A stretch of 49,462 nucleotides of DNA from Endozoicomonas numazuensis. GTDB taxonomy: Bacteria > Pseudomonadota > Gammaproteobacteria > Pseudomonadales > Endozoicomonadaceae. Below the pieces are notes generated by a model. That model searched no databases, had not been told where the DNA came from, and saw only the letters and a program-made list of their open reading frames with translations. Below, piece after piece: positions 29,285-37,900 of the stretch (its first letter is position 1; every line of letters starts with the position of its first letter). The translations under genes and the position numbers were made by a program. The DNA is taken from contig NZ_JOKH01000011.1 in NCBI RefSeq assembly GCF_000722635.1, positions 1 through 49,462 of the forward strand, in the 5' to 3' direction.

Positions 29285-29839
29285 ATGATCAATATAAAAT
29301 CACCAAGAACTGAATTGACAATTCTTGAACCCAATAACGCCGGTTTGCTTTTAGAATACAGACTGACTAACCGGGATCACTTGACCCCGTGGGAACCTGT
29401 GCGAAATGAGAGTTTTTATACATTGGAACAGTGTGAGCGCCAGCTAACAGCACAGTGTAAAAGCTTCAAGGAAGGTACCGGCTTCCAGCTCACAGCATTG
29501 ACACCTGACAGAAAAGAAGTCATTGGCTTATGTAACTTTAACAATGTCATCCAAGGTGTTTTTCAAGCCTGTCACCTAGGCTACTCTATTTCGAAAAAAT
29601 ACGAAGGTCAGGGATTAATGCACGAGATTGTTTCCACTGGCATGAACTACATCTTTCAGGAAGCAAAACTTCATCGCATCATGGCGAACTACATTCCTGA
29701 CAACCATCGAAGTGCAACACTACTTAAAAAGCTGGGCTTTGAAGAAGAAGGAAGAGCCAAGTCTTACCTCAAGATCGCCGGAAAGTGGCAGGATCATATT
29801 CTGACTTCCAAAATCAATCCTGCCGATCATAAAGAGTAA
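29285..29839 (+). CDS. rimJ: Ribosomal protein S5 alanine N-acetyltransferase RimJ-like (GNAT)
   Basis: RimJ acetylates the N-terminal alanine of ribosomal protein S5. The 184-aa protein has GNAT features: RLTNRDHLTPWEPVRNESF, LGYSISKKYEGQGLMHEIV (acetyl-CoA loop) and the C-terminal LLKKLGFEEEGRAKSYLKI. These segments closely follow E. coli RimJ, including HRIMANYIPDNHRSATLL. A paralogous RimI/L-type substrate remains possible. Confidence 0.85.
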   Translation: MINIKSPRTELTILEPNNAGLLLEYRLTNRDHLTPWEPVRNESFYTLEQCERQLTAQCKSFKEGTGFQLTALTPDRKEVIGLCNFNNVIQGVFQACHLGYSISKKYEGQGLMHEIVSTGMNYIFQEAKLHRIMANYIPDNHRSATLLKKLGFEEEGRAKSYLKIAGKWQDHILTSKINPADHKE

Positions 29840-29923
29840 CTTAACAAGTGCGTTTTACGCACACACTTCGCCTGGCCAAGGGCCGCACTTCGACGACTCA
29901 GTACGAACGGGCTCCTGGACGTA

Positions 29924-30556
29924 TTAGAACCCCGGAATCCCTACCATTTGATCAATTCCTTTTAGACTGGCGTTAATACTCAGGGTATTCGGATCAATGT
30001 TGCAAACGGCACCGTGAAAACTGAAGGGAGTCACCACGGGCTTACCCGGCCCGCTAGCAGCAATGACAAAAGAGCACATCGCTGGCGGCGGAGTACTCTC
30101 AGCCTTCTTTAGTGAGTATGCTTTATCTACCAACAACTCATAGAGCTTGTAGTGTTCACGAAGCCTTGACCCTTCAGTTGGCATTTGAACCATGGTAATT
30201 GACAGCACGCCATAAAAGTCAGACTTTGTCCCCAGCTGATACCCCAGAATCTCGCTATCCCCTTCTGACACCACAAGGGGAAGCTGGATTTGCCTGACTT
30301 TCATCGGATCATCGTCATCCTTTTCAAACCAGGCCACTTTCTCACAGTTCTTTTCTGGAAGAACAGATGTGCCATCTTCAGCCGCAAAATGCACATAGGT
30401 TTGCCACTCACCAGACGACGACTTTACGGTGTAATTGAAGTGAGTTTTGCAATCAGACACATCCTTTACAGGAGGACTGCCTTCTGTATTCACCGGGAGA
30501 GCCAGCGAATAGGGCACAAAACAGATGAACAAACCGAAAAAAAGACTCTTCTTCAT
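29924..30556 (-). CDS. Unknown secreted (periplasmic) protein
   Basis: No family is recognised. The 210-aa protein starts MKKSLFFGLFICFVPYSLAL, a typical Sec signal peptide with likely cleavage after Ala19. The mature part contains four cysteines (DCKTHF, KNCEKV, MCSFVI, AVCNID), enough for two disulfides, and is mainly beta-prone. The ATG at 30556 is preferred to one six codons upstream, with GGAGAA nine bases before it. It is convergent with rimJ and has its own upstream region. Confidence 0.75.
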   Translation of the reverse strand: MKKSLFFGLFICFVPYSLALPVNTEGSPPVKDVSDCKTHFNYTVKSSSGEWQTYVHFAAEDGTSVLPEKNCEKVAWFEKDDDDPMKVRQIQLPLVVSEGDSEILGYQLGTKSDFYGVLSITMVQMPTEGSRLREHYKLYELLVDKAYSLKKAESTPPPAMCSFVIAASGPGKPVVTPFSFHGAVCNIDPNTLSINASLKGIDQMVGIPGF

Positions 30557-30691
30557 AGGTACATTCTCCCACAAATGTTAAGAGTCTAGTTCAAATACAA
30601 ACCTGCTTTATTAATTTACTTTTCAGGAGAACATCTGCAAATTCTCATACAAGACATCAGCAAAGTTTAACAACAATACGACAATGCTAAA

Positions 30692-31267
30692 TTATTTTTT
30701 CCCTGACTGCTCAAGTGGCACCATAAACGCCTTTTCCACTGACTCTCGAGTCAATCGTATTGCCTGCTTGATTCCGATCTCCTGATCTTCAATCCCCATC
30801 CAGGCTCCTCCAATCAGGCCATCAATCCCAGACTTATGCCAGGCCAGAGGCAGATCTTGTCGTAACACATTTACACTGACCAAAAACTGGAGATACGCGT
30901 CCCATGCCGCTTGTTGTCTGGCCAGATTCACATAGATCTCATCAGTATCTGAAACACCCCAGTCCCTGAGCAAAAAACAATACTCGCTTTCAAGCTCAAC
31001 AAAGCCTCCTATCATCTGCAGGAGCTGCTCTCGATAGTCATCAGGGTATTGAGTTTCGACAGCCATATAGGTTTGCTCTACTGCCTGAAGACAATCCATT
31101 AGCAGAGAGCCAATTAATTGCCCACGACTGGTAAAATGTCGGTGCAGTGTCGCCCTGCCAATACCGGCAGCTGCTGCCAACTCAGCCAGACTCGACCCCG
31201 GTTTTTTCACCAATAGTCGAATTGCTGCTTTCTTCAAACGTTGAACTGAACTTGGTCGCCCTGCCAA
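30692..31267 (-). CDS. TetR/AcrR-family transcriptional regulator
   Basis: The 191-aa protein has an N-terminal helix-turn-helix (LAELAAAAGIGRATLHRHFTSRGQLIG at about 25-52) typical of TetR repressors and an all-helical ligand domain with no assignable ligand. The start appears to be TTG at 31267, because an in-frame TGA lies a few codons upstream and no ATG intervenes. It is divergent from an RDD membrane protein gene about 210 bp away, which it might control. Confidence 0.88.
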   Translation of the reverse strand: MAGRPSSVQRLKKAAIRLLVKKPGSSLAELAAAAGIGRATLHRHFTSRGQLIGSLLMDCLQAVEQTYMAVETQYPDDYREQLLQMIGGFVELESEYCFLLRDWGVSDTDEIYVNLARQQAAWDAYLQFLVSVNVLRQDLPLAWHKSGIDGLIGGAWMGIEDQEIGIKQAIRLTRESVEKAFMVPLEQSGKK

Positions 31268-31476
31268 TGCTCTTATTCCATTATTTCAATTGAGCCATGA
31301 TTGTCTCATAGGCGTTCAGGATCTCAAGGTTTCTCAGCTCTGAGATCTCATAAAGTATTGAGTTTCTCATCCTGTCTACCTTTTAACGCTCACTATCAAG
31401 CTCATGAAACCTTCATACAGCTACTGCCCAACCCCATAGAAACTGATAAACTCCGCAACCTGTTACAGGAGCTTTT

Positions 31477-31953
31477 ATGTCAGACACATCTAAACAGAAC
31501 CAAGCACAACCCGCCCCCGTTTGGCGGAGACTGGCCGCCATTATATACGACAGCTTTCTGGTATTAGCCATTATGTTCCTGGTCGGCTTTATCAACCTGG
31601 GCATTCAAATGAAGGTGTATGGAGCAGAAGAGCTTAAAGCTATGACAGACAGCGGACAGTCAATAGGCGGTCCATTCTTTTATGCGGCTCTGTTTCTGAG
31701 CATTTTCAGTTTTTTTGCCTTTTTCTGGTCCCGTCGCGGCCAGACTCTCGGCATGCAGGCCTGGAAAATTCGAGTCCTGGATCAGCAGGGTGGCTTTATA
31801 TCCATTGGCCAATGCCTGATCAGAGTACTCACCGCTATTCCCTCACTCGCACTCTGCGGGCTGGGTGTCTTTTGGTGCCTGTGGGATCGAGAGAGCCTTA
31901 GCTGGCAGGACCGCCTATCAAGCTCTAAAACCCTGTATATTCCCAAACAATAA
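31477..31953 (+). CDS. RDD-family membrane protein
   Basis: The 158-aa protein begins with a soluble N-terminus, then the RDD-type PVWRRLAAIIYDSFLVLAIM, in which the usual R-x-x-D pattern precedes the first membrane helix. Three membrane helices (about 20-45, 65-85 and 112-135) follow, with GQTLGMQAWKIRVLD between the last two and a C-terminal DRLSSSKTLYI. The function of the family is not settled. AGGAG lies before the ATG. In Pseudomonas-like genomes an RDD gene also sits beside lptFG. Confidence 0.9.
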   Translation: MSDTSKQNQAQPAPVWRRLAAIIYDSFLVLAIMFLVGFINLGIQMKVYGAEELKAMTDSGQSIGGPFFYAALFLSIFSFFAFFWSRRGQTLGMQAWKIRVLDQQGGFISIGQCLIRVLTAIPSLALCGLGVFWCLWDRESLSWQDRLSSSKTLYIPKQ

Positions 31954-32206
31954 TCCTGACTCGATAGCAGGCAGTCAACCAACTTTTATTGAGATGACTG
32001 CCATACAAACCCACGAAACACCTGCCTCAACCTGCTGTTTTGATATTCCCTTTCCACTTAAAACAACCAAATAGTTTCCGAAATGCTTATTAGTATTTTT
32101 ACCTATATGAGTTAATATAACCGAAGTCCGCCACATCTTATGGCGTCTTTTGAAGCTTGGAACCGGTGAATTTATTATCTGGTACCTCTACACTCAGGAC
32201 AAAACT

Positions 32207-32356
32207 ATGAATATCCTGTTGTTCCATGAGCTGACTCGCTTGGTGACAAAAATACTGGCCTCCATGAAGCCCGTGCAGAATCAAAAACAACTCTCCAGAG
32301 CTTATATTCCTGTAGAAAAAGAGAAAAATTCACGAAAACGCTCGAAGCACCACTAA
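32207..32356 (+). CDS. Very small basic protein of unknown function
   Basis: This 49-codon gene, MNILLFHELTRLVTKILASM..., is supported by AGGAC eight bases before its ATG and by a terminator nine bases after its stop. The N-terminal half is an amphipathic helix (LLFHELTRLVTKILA) and the C-terminal half is strongly basic (VEKEKNSRKRSKHH). It might be a membrane-surface or nucleic-acid-binding peptide. A longer frame from 32150 has no ribosome-binding site. It sits between the RDD gene and lptG. Confidence 0.5.
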   Translation: MNILLFHELTRLVTKILASMKPVQNQKQLSRAYIPVEKEKNSRKRSKHH

Positions 32357-32364
32357 ACACCATC

Positions 32365-32389
32365 GAGCCAGCTTTTACACTGGCTCTTT
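32365..32389 (+). terminator. Terminator after the small gene
   Basis: Stem GAGCCAG/CTGGCTC with an 8-base loop, followed by TTTC. The U-tract is short, so efficiency is doubtful. Confidence 0.55.
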
Positions 32390-32452
32390 CATCTCTTCCC
32401 TGAATTTCGATACTTGTATACGGGCATTACCTGTCAAGATAACACCCTGTCG

Positions 32453-33511
32453 TCAGGCCGCCTTATATAATAGCAATGACCCTATACCGATACAGATCAG
32501 AACGGGCAGAAGCACAGACAATAAAGGCGGGAAACCAAATACCAGACTGGAAGGCCCCAGCAGGTTCTGAACAATCATAAACACCACGCCGGTAATGACG
32601 CCCGAGAAAATCCTCAACCCCATGCTAACCGAGCGCAGGGGACCAAAAACAAAAGAGATTCCGACTAACACCAGAGAGAAGATAGACAAAGGCTGTAAGG
32701 CTTTGGTCCAAAAAGCCAGGGCATACTCACCGGTATCAAGCCCTTGCTCCTCCAGATAATTGGTATAGGTGTTTAATCCTGAAATAGACAGACCGTCAGG
32801 CTTAACGACAACGACCTTCAAGAGTGTTGTCGTTAGACTGGTATTCCATGGTTCTGTATTCACTTTTTCAGAAACAACTTTATTGCCTTCTACACGGCTA
32901 CGGGTCACATCTTCTAATATCCAATGGTTCTGCTGATAAATAGCCCTTTTAGCAAAGGAGCTTTCCTTGAGCCTCATCTCACCATCAAATACATAGCGGC
33001 TCACACCGTAAAGCACCCCATTGGGCTCTACCGCGTTAAAATACATAAACTCATTGCCTTCACGATGCCAGACCCCCTCACCAGAATATTCTCCGTTGTA
33101 AGATCGTGCGATATTCTTACGGGTTTCAGCAATCTGTTCGGTGGTGGGCGCTACGTACTCCCCTACTACGATGCCTACGCAAATCAGTACCAGCGCTGGC
33201 TTCATGACTGACCAGACCATACGCCAAAGTGACACACCTGCAGCCCTCATGACCACCAGCTCACTGTTGGAAGCCATACTACCCAGGCCGGCCAGACAAC
33301 CGATCAGAGCCGAAACCGGAATAAATTCATAGATTTTTTTGGGAATCAGCAGCAGGATATAAACGACCACATCCACCATCTGATAGTTACCACGGACATT
33401 ATCCAGTTCACCCAAAAATGCGAACATGGATTCCAGCACGACCAGAATCACAAGCACCATGACCATGGATGCCAGAACATTCCATGCGATATAACGATCC
33501 AGCTTACGCAC
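32453..33511 (-). CDS. lptG: LPS export ABC transporter permease LptG
   Basis: LptG and LptF form the membrane part of the LptB2FGC machine that extracts lipopolysaccharide from the inner membrane. The protein has three N-terminal membrane helices, a periplasmic beta-jellyroll domain (about 130-260) and three C-terminal helices. LDRYIAWNVLASMVMVLVIL is the typical start. The frame reaches a TTG at 33532, but the GTG at 33511 (VRKLDRYIAWN) has GGAGAG six bases upstream and gives 352 aa. It overlaps lptF by 8 bp. Confidence 0.95.
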   Translation of the reverse strand: MRKLDRYIAWNVLASMVMVLVILVVLESMFAFLGELDNVRGNYQMVDVVVYILLLIPKKIYEFIPVSALIGCLAGLGSMASNSELVVMRAAGVSLWRMVWSVMKPALVLICVGIVVGEYVAPTTEQIAETRKNIARSYNGEYSGEGVWHREGNEFMYFNAVEPNGVLYGVSRYVFDGEMRLKESSFAKRAIYQQNHWILEDVTRSRVEGNKVVSEKVNTEPWNTSLTTTLLKVVVVKPDGLSISGLNTYTNYLEEQGLDTGEYALAFWTKALQPLSIFSLVLVGISFVFGPLRSVSMGLRIFSGVITGVVFMIVQNLLGPSSLVFGFPPLLSVLLPVLICIGIGSLLLYKAA

Positions 33512-34613
33512 GAGCAGCTCTCCGTTTGGCAATCATGACCTGTACAGGCTCCTGAAAATAGACCCCTAATCCAAGTAACAAATAGGCACCATGAACCCAC
33601 CAGACACCCAGCTGCGGAGATAAACGACCATCATCTACCATCCCCCGGGTTGAAATCAGCAAAGCCAGATAAAGGAGATACAACAGGACTCCCGGTAATA
33701 ACTTGGCGAACCGTCCCTGTCGAGGATTAACTTTAGAAAGTGGAACCGCCAGCAGTACAATAATAGGGATTAATAATGGCAAGGAGATACGCCACTGAAG
33801 CTCTGCAATGTAAGACGGATTATCAGAGCCTATTAATACTGACGTAGGCAAAGCCTGCTCTTTGCTGATTTCATCAGCCACAGTACTTTCTTCCATCCGA
33901 ATACCGTAGGTTTCGTATTGGGTAACCCTTACTTTTGGCGCACCTGGAACCAGGTCGTAGCGAAAGCCATCACTAAGGATCAAGTAACGCTGCCCCTCTT
34001 CTTCCGTCGTAGATATGCGACCACTCTCTGCCATCACCAGAGATATTTCCGAGCTATCTGAAGCACTGGACTGATGAGCAATAAACACTTTTTCCAGTTG
34101 TTGATTATCGTCTGTCAGCGACTCGGTATAGGTTACCCGGTTGGCCCCTTCAAACTTCTGAAACCTTCCGGGCACCAGTGTGTCAAACTCAGTCATGGAA
34201 TCTTGCTGGGAAAGAATAGTTTCTACCTTCTTTATCCCCCAGGGAGCCACCATGGTACTCAATAGAGCAACGACAACCATAATGCACAGTGCAGGGATCA
34301 TTGTCATACGCAACAGCCGCCCCTGACTTACTCCACAGGCTCCCATCACTGTCATTTCATTTTCTACATAGAGCCTTCCATAAGCCATGATAATGCCCAG
34401 AAACAGTCCCAGAGGAATAATCATCACCAGGAACTCGGGCATTCTGTAACCCATGATGGCAAAAAGGAAGTCGGCATTCAGCGAGCCGTTGGCGGCCTGT
34501 GCCAGATAATTCACAAAGCGGCCACTCATAATGATCAACAGCACAACACCGGTGACGGCAAATGTGACCTTGAGCATTTCTTTGGCCAGGTATCGAAAAA
34601 GGATCGAAGGCAT
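33504..34613 (-). CDS. lptF: LPS export ABC transporter permease LptF
   Basis: This is the partner permease of LptG. The 369-aa protein begins MPSILFRYLAKEMLKVTFAV, has a helix with GLFLGIIMAYGRLYVENEM, a periplasmic jellyroll and C-terminal helices with LAVPLSKVNPRQGRFAKLLPG. Length matches E. coli LptF (366). It is divergent from pepA, the conserved arrangement in gammaproteobacteria, but the intergenic region is about 720 bp here. Confidence 0.96.
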   Translation of the reverse strand: MPSILFRYLAKEMLKVTFAVTGVVLLIIMSGRFVNYLAQAANGSLNADFLFAIMGYRMPEFLVMIIPLGLFLGIIMAYGRLYVENEMTVMGACGVSQGRLLRMTMIPALCIMVVVALLSTMVAPWGIKKVETILSQQDSMTEFDTLVPGRFQKFEGANRVTYTESLTDDNQQLEKVFIAHQSSASDSSEISLVMAESGRISTTEEEGQRYLILSDGFRYDLVPGAPKVRVTQYETYGIRMEESTVADEISKEQALPTSVLIGSDNPSYIAELQWRISLPLLIPIIVLLAVPLSKVNPRQGRFAKLLPGVLLYLLYLALLISTRGMVDDGRLSPQLGVWWVHGAYLLLGLGVYFQEPVQVMIAKRRAARA

Positions 34614-34648
34614 GATCTGGTGTTACTGTTTCCGATAGTTCATAAAAA

Positions 34649-35005
34649 ATGTCATTCAGGCACCCAAGGCGAATGAATGATGTAATGACTCAAACATCTG
34701 AGCTGTTTTTTTTCATGGCATACAACGAGACACTTGTTGAATCAGACAAAACAAAAAAGCAGCTTCAGGCAGTATATCGACCATCAAAACATGTTTTTTC
34801 TGCCCTGAAAGACATTTGTCGACACACTGACACAATAAACGGGCTAGAATCTGTCTCTGAAAGCCTTGCGGGAATTCACTTCTGGCGCAAGCTCTGTTCA
34901 AATACCCGATCTGACAATTATCCAACAAACCTATTCGAGTTTATAGCCCAGATGAGAGAAGTCGCATCATTTACATTCCTTTTGCAAAAATCGGATGTGA
35001 CCTGA
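34649..35005 (+). CDS. Doubtful ORF between lptF and pepA
   Basis: The frame encodes 118 aa, MSFRHPRRMNDVMTQTSELF..., with no family resemblance, signal peptide or membrane segment. No ribosome-binding site precedes the first ATG or the internal MAYNETL start. It may be a decayed gene or chance. The downstream bases 35003-35212 contain no better gene. The segment around 35156-35210 looks like the right end of a very degenerate family 1 repeat. Confidence 0.2.
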   Translation: MSFRHPRRMNDVMTQTSELFFFMAYNETLVESDKTKKQLQAVYRPSKHVFSALKDICRHTDTINGLESVSESLAGIHFWRKLCSNTRSDNYPTNLFEFIAQMREVASFTFLLQKSDVT

Positions 35006-35334
35006 AGGAGTTCACAGGGCTTACTCGAGTATCTGTCGGTTCAGAATGCAATTCGGCTCATGGCTATACCAGCCCCTGACCGAAGCAAATGTATTGGTCA
35101 GAGGCTTACTCCGGAAAACTGGACAGGAATTGCACTCACAGACAAAGCTCAGAGAAACCACTTCTTTGGTGAACTTTAGACCGGGTCATTTCTTCTCAGC
35201 CAGCTTCCTGACATCAGGCCAGAGCCGTTGACCAACAGCCAGAGCGAAGCGCTACAGGTTTTGTCAGAAAGATTAACAGGAGATCGGGTCATCCCCGAGA
35301 GTTATAACCGGACAAGTGTCCTATGGGAGCAACC

Positions 35335-36816
35335 ATGCAATTTATCGTAAAAAGCGGAGCGGTAGAGAAGCAGAAAACTGCCTGCCTGGTACTGGGTGTG
35401 CAGAAGAAAGAGCTTACCACTGCTGCGTCAGCCGTTAACGAAGCCAGCAAAGGTGCCATTGATAGCATTCTCAAGCGAGGCGACCTCAAATATAAGGCAG
35501 GCCAGACCCTGTTGCTCCAACATGTTCCGGAAATTGCCCCTGAGCGAATTCTGCTTTGTGCAACGGGCGAAGGCAAGAAAGCCCTGAATGAAAGCGAGTT
35601 CATCAAACTGGCTCAATCGGTGGCTTCTGAATTGAAAGCAGCTTCTGCCAAAGATGCCCTGGTGACACTGGACGATATCGAGGTAAAAGACAAAGATCAC
35701 AGCTGGAAAGCACGCCAGCTGGTCGAAGCCATAGTGTATGCGTTCTACCAGTTCGACGAATTCAAAAGCAAAAATGCCGATGCACTGGCACTGAAGAAAA
35801 TCACTTTTCTGGCAGACCGCAAACATATAGAAGCTCTGAAAAAAGCCATTGCAGAAGGTCAGGCCATTGGTGAAGGCCGAAACCTGGCCCGGACACTGGG
35901 CAATCTGCCTGGTAACGTTTGCCACCCGAGCTACCTGGCAGATCAGGCTAAAACCCTGGCAAAATCTCATGCCAAAATGACCCCCAAGATTCTGGGCGAA
36001 AAACAGATGTCCGACCTGGGCATGCATTCATTGCTTTCCGTAGGTCAGGGCTCCGATCAGGAATCCAAGCTGATTCTAATGGACTACAAAGGTGGCAAGC
36101 GTGGCGAAAAGCCTATTGTCCTGCTGGGCAAAGGCATCACCTTTGATACCGGTGGCATTTCTCTGAAGCCTGGTGCAGCCATGGACGAAATGAAGTTCGA
36201 CATGTGTGGTGCAGCCAGTATTTTTGGTGCCATGCAGACCATCCTTGCTCTGGATCTGCCCATCAATGTAGTCGGCATGGTAGCCGCCGCCGAGAATATG
36301 CCCAGCGGTAATGCTAGCCGTCCCGGTGACATAGTCACTTCCATGTCTGGCCAAACCATTGAGATCCTCAATACAGATGCCGAAGGCCGTCTGGTTCTCT
36401 GCGACGCCCTGACTTATGCCGAGCGTTATAAGCCAAAAGCAGTGATTGACGTAGCCACATTGACCGGAGCTTGCATTATTGCCCTGGGCCATCATATCAC
36501 TGGCCTGCTGAGTAATAATGATGAGCTGACCGGTGAGTTGCTCAAAGCCTCAAAAGACGCTTCCGACCAAGCCTGGCAACTGCCTATGGGCGAAGAGTTT
36601 CAAGCCCAGCTGGATTCGAACTTTGCCGATATGGCCAACATTGGCGGTCGTTCAGCAGGTACCATAACTGCCGCCTGCTTCCTGGCTCGCTTTACTGAAA
36701 GCTATCCATGGGCCCACCTGGACATTGCCGGTACCGCATGGACTTCCGGAAAAGCCAAGGGTGCAACCGGTCGCCCTGTCCCCATGTTGATTCAATATCT
36801 GATCAACCAGTTGTAA
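35335..36816 (+). CDS. pepA: Leucyl aminopeptidase PepA
   Basis: PepA is a hexameric M17 zinc/manganese aminopeptidase that in E. coli also binds DNA (carAB regulation, Xer recombination). The catalytic domain shows GKGITFDTGGISLKP, KFDMCGAASIFGAM and the signature NTDAEGRLVLCDAL. The N-terminal macro-like domain is present. Length is 493 aa from the ATG at 35335, which has GGGAG five bases upstream and matches the family start MQFIVKSG. It is the first gene of the plus-strand pepA-holC-valS group. Confidence 0.97.
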   Translation: MQFIVKSGAVEKQKTACLVLGVQKKELTTAASAVNEASKGAIDSILKRGDLKYKAGQTLLLQHVPEIAPERILLCATGEGKKALNESEFIKLAQSVASELKAASAKDALVTLDDIEVKDKDHSWKARQLVEAIVYAFYQFDEFKSKNADALALKKITFLADRKHIEALKKAIAEGQAIGEGRNLARTLGNLPGNVCHPSYLADQAKTLAKSHAKMTPKILGEKQMSDLGMHSLLSVGQGSDQESKLILMDYKGGKRGEKPIVLLGKGITFDTGGISLKPGAAMDEMKFDMCGAASIFGAMQTILALDLPINVVGMVAAAENMPSGNASRPGDIVTSMSGQTIEILNTDAEGRLVLCDALTYAERYKPKAVIDVATLTGACIIALGHHITGLLSNNDELTGELLKASKDASDQAWQLPMGEEFQAQLDSNFADMANIGGRSAGTITAACFLARFTESYPWAHLDIAGTAWTSGKAKGATGRPVPMLIQYLINQL

Positions 36817-36824
36817 GTCTCTGC

Positions 36825-36857
36825 CAGAACGGGTCATACCTGACCCGTTCTGCTTTC
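36825..36857 (+). terminator. Terminator-like hairpin after pepA
   Basis: A perfect 12-bp stem CAGAACGGGTCA/TGACCCGTTCTG with a TACC loop is followed by CTTTC. It may reduce transcription into holC. Confidence 0.65.
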
Positions 36858-36933
36858 AATTTTCACACAAGCCCTGTTAAATCCATGACTTGCAACCTTT
36901 CCACCAGAGCCATTTCCCATTACACTCAGCTTC

Positions 36934-37371
36934 ATGTCCCGAGTAACCTTCTATTTGCTGCAACAGCAGTCCGCACAAGCCGTTAAGCAATTCGCCTGTC
37001 GACTTACCGACAAAGCGTGGCGTAATGGTATGCCTGTACATATTCATACGGATAACGACATCCAGTGCGAAACCCTGGATCGCCTGCTCTGGGAGTGGCG
37101 AGAAGACAGCTTTCTTCCCCATCAGATAATCACCAGCAAGACATCGGGCGCTCCTGTCACTCTTGGCATAGAGAAACCCGAATCATTGCACGACAATACT
37201 CTACTGATTAACCTGTCCAGTCGAATTCCGGACTTTTATAAACACTTTGTCCGGACCTGTGAAATTGTTGATCAGAGTCCAGGCCCGGTCGAGGTGCTCC
37301 GTGATAAATTCAGGGCTTATATTGCTGACGGCATCCAGCCGGAAACTCACCGAATCCAGATTGCAGGATAA
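36934..37371 (+). CDS. holC: DNA polymerase III chi subunit HolC
   Basis: Chi links the clamp loader to single-strand-binding protein. The 145-aa protein starts MSRVTFYLLQQQSAQAVKQF and has the conserved LLWEWREDSFLPHQI region and the late FRFYK-like LSSRIPDFYKHFVRTCEIV. Length is typical (E. coli 147). It sits between pepA and valS, as in most gammaproteobacteria. Confidence 0.95.
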   Translation: MSRVTFYLLQQQSAQAVKQFACRLTDKAWRNGMPVHIHTDNDIQCETLDRLLWEWREDSFLPHQIITSKTSGAPVTLGIEKPESLHDNTLLINLSSRIPDFYKHFVRTCEIVDQSPGPVEVLRDKFRAYIADGIQPETHRIQIAG

Positions 37372-37376
37372 GCCCC

Positions 37377-37769
37377 ATGAGCCAGAAAAAAACAGAAGGT
37401 CTACTGGATGAACTGGAACGACTGAGAAGCCTTCTGAAAGAAGAGAAAGATCGTAGCGATCATCTCAATCAACACATTCCTGTTCTTACCGACCTGGCAG
37501 ATCAGGAAGACTCCAGACAGACTGTCGCGGTGCTGAACGTCAAAGGGGACTACCAGCAAAGTCATCCTCAGCCCCCTACGCTTTCGCCCGTCATCCATTC
37601 TGGCGTTTCAGAATCGGAACTAAAATCCCGTTTACGTAAACAGGCCCGTTTGTTCATTCAGGAAATCATTGATGAAGAACTGGTCAGGGTTGAAGCCCAG
37701 CTGAACCGCGAACTGAACCACTATCTGGATCACCTTTTGGACCAGATGCCTGAAAATCTTTCAGATTGA
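37377..37769 (+). CDS. Conserved hypothetical protein between holC and valS
   Basis: No named family is assigned. The 130-aa protein has an N-terminal charged coiled-coil (GLLDELERLRSLLKEEKDRS), a Pro/Gln-rich middle and a C-terminal helical part with KQARLFIQEIIDEELVRVEAQL. An unnamed gene of similar size stands at this position in Pseudomonas-like genomes. The 5-bp gap to holC suggests co-translation, so a role near the replisome is possible but unproven. Confidence 0.75.
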   Translation: MSQKKTEGLLDELERLRSLLKEEKDRSDHLNQHIPVLTDLADQEDSRQTVAVLNVKGDYQQSHPQPPTLSPVIHSGVSESELKSRLRKQARLFIQEIIDEELVRVEAQLNRELNHYLDHLLDQMPENLSD

Positions 37770-37856
37770 CGCCTTTTGTCATTCAGTCATTGATGCTCTC
37801 GATGTAGACTCAACCCGAATGGCGACTCCTATTAACACTGCTCTGACCGTTCCGTG

Positions 37857-37862
37857 TATACT
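37857..37862 (+). promoter_or_regulatory. Probable -10 box of the valS promoter
   Basis: TATACT followed by ACGCGG lies 38 bp before the valS ATG. The nearest -35 candidate (TTAACA) is 19 bp upstream, longer than ideal. The string GTATACTACGC is shared exactly with the tRNA-Leu promoter in this window. Confidence 0.55.
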
Positions 37863-37900
37863 ACGCGGTTTAGATCAGAACCTGTCAGAATCCTGAAGTT

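Noticed and set aside
29849-29863. Terminator of rimJ (GTGCG-TTTTA-CGCAC)
   Set aside because: Only a 5-bp stem with no T run after it.
27937-31953. Defence or toxin-antitoxin island around ogt, the methyltransferase and the acetyltransferase
   Set aside because: The acetyltransferase follows RimJ closely, the methyltransferase is of small-molecule type, and no nuclease, toxin or ATPase partner is present.
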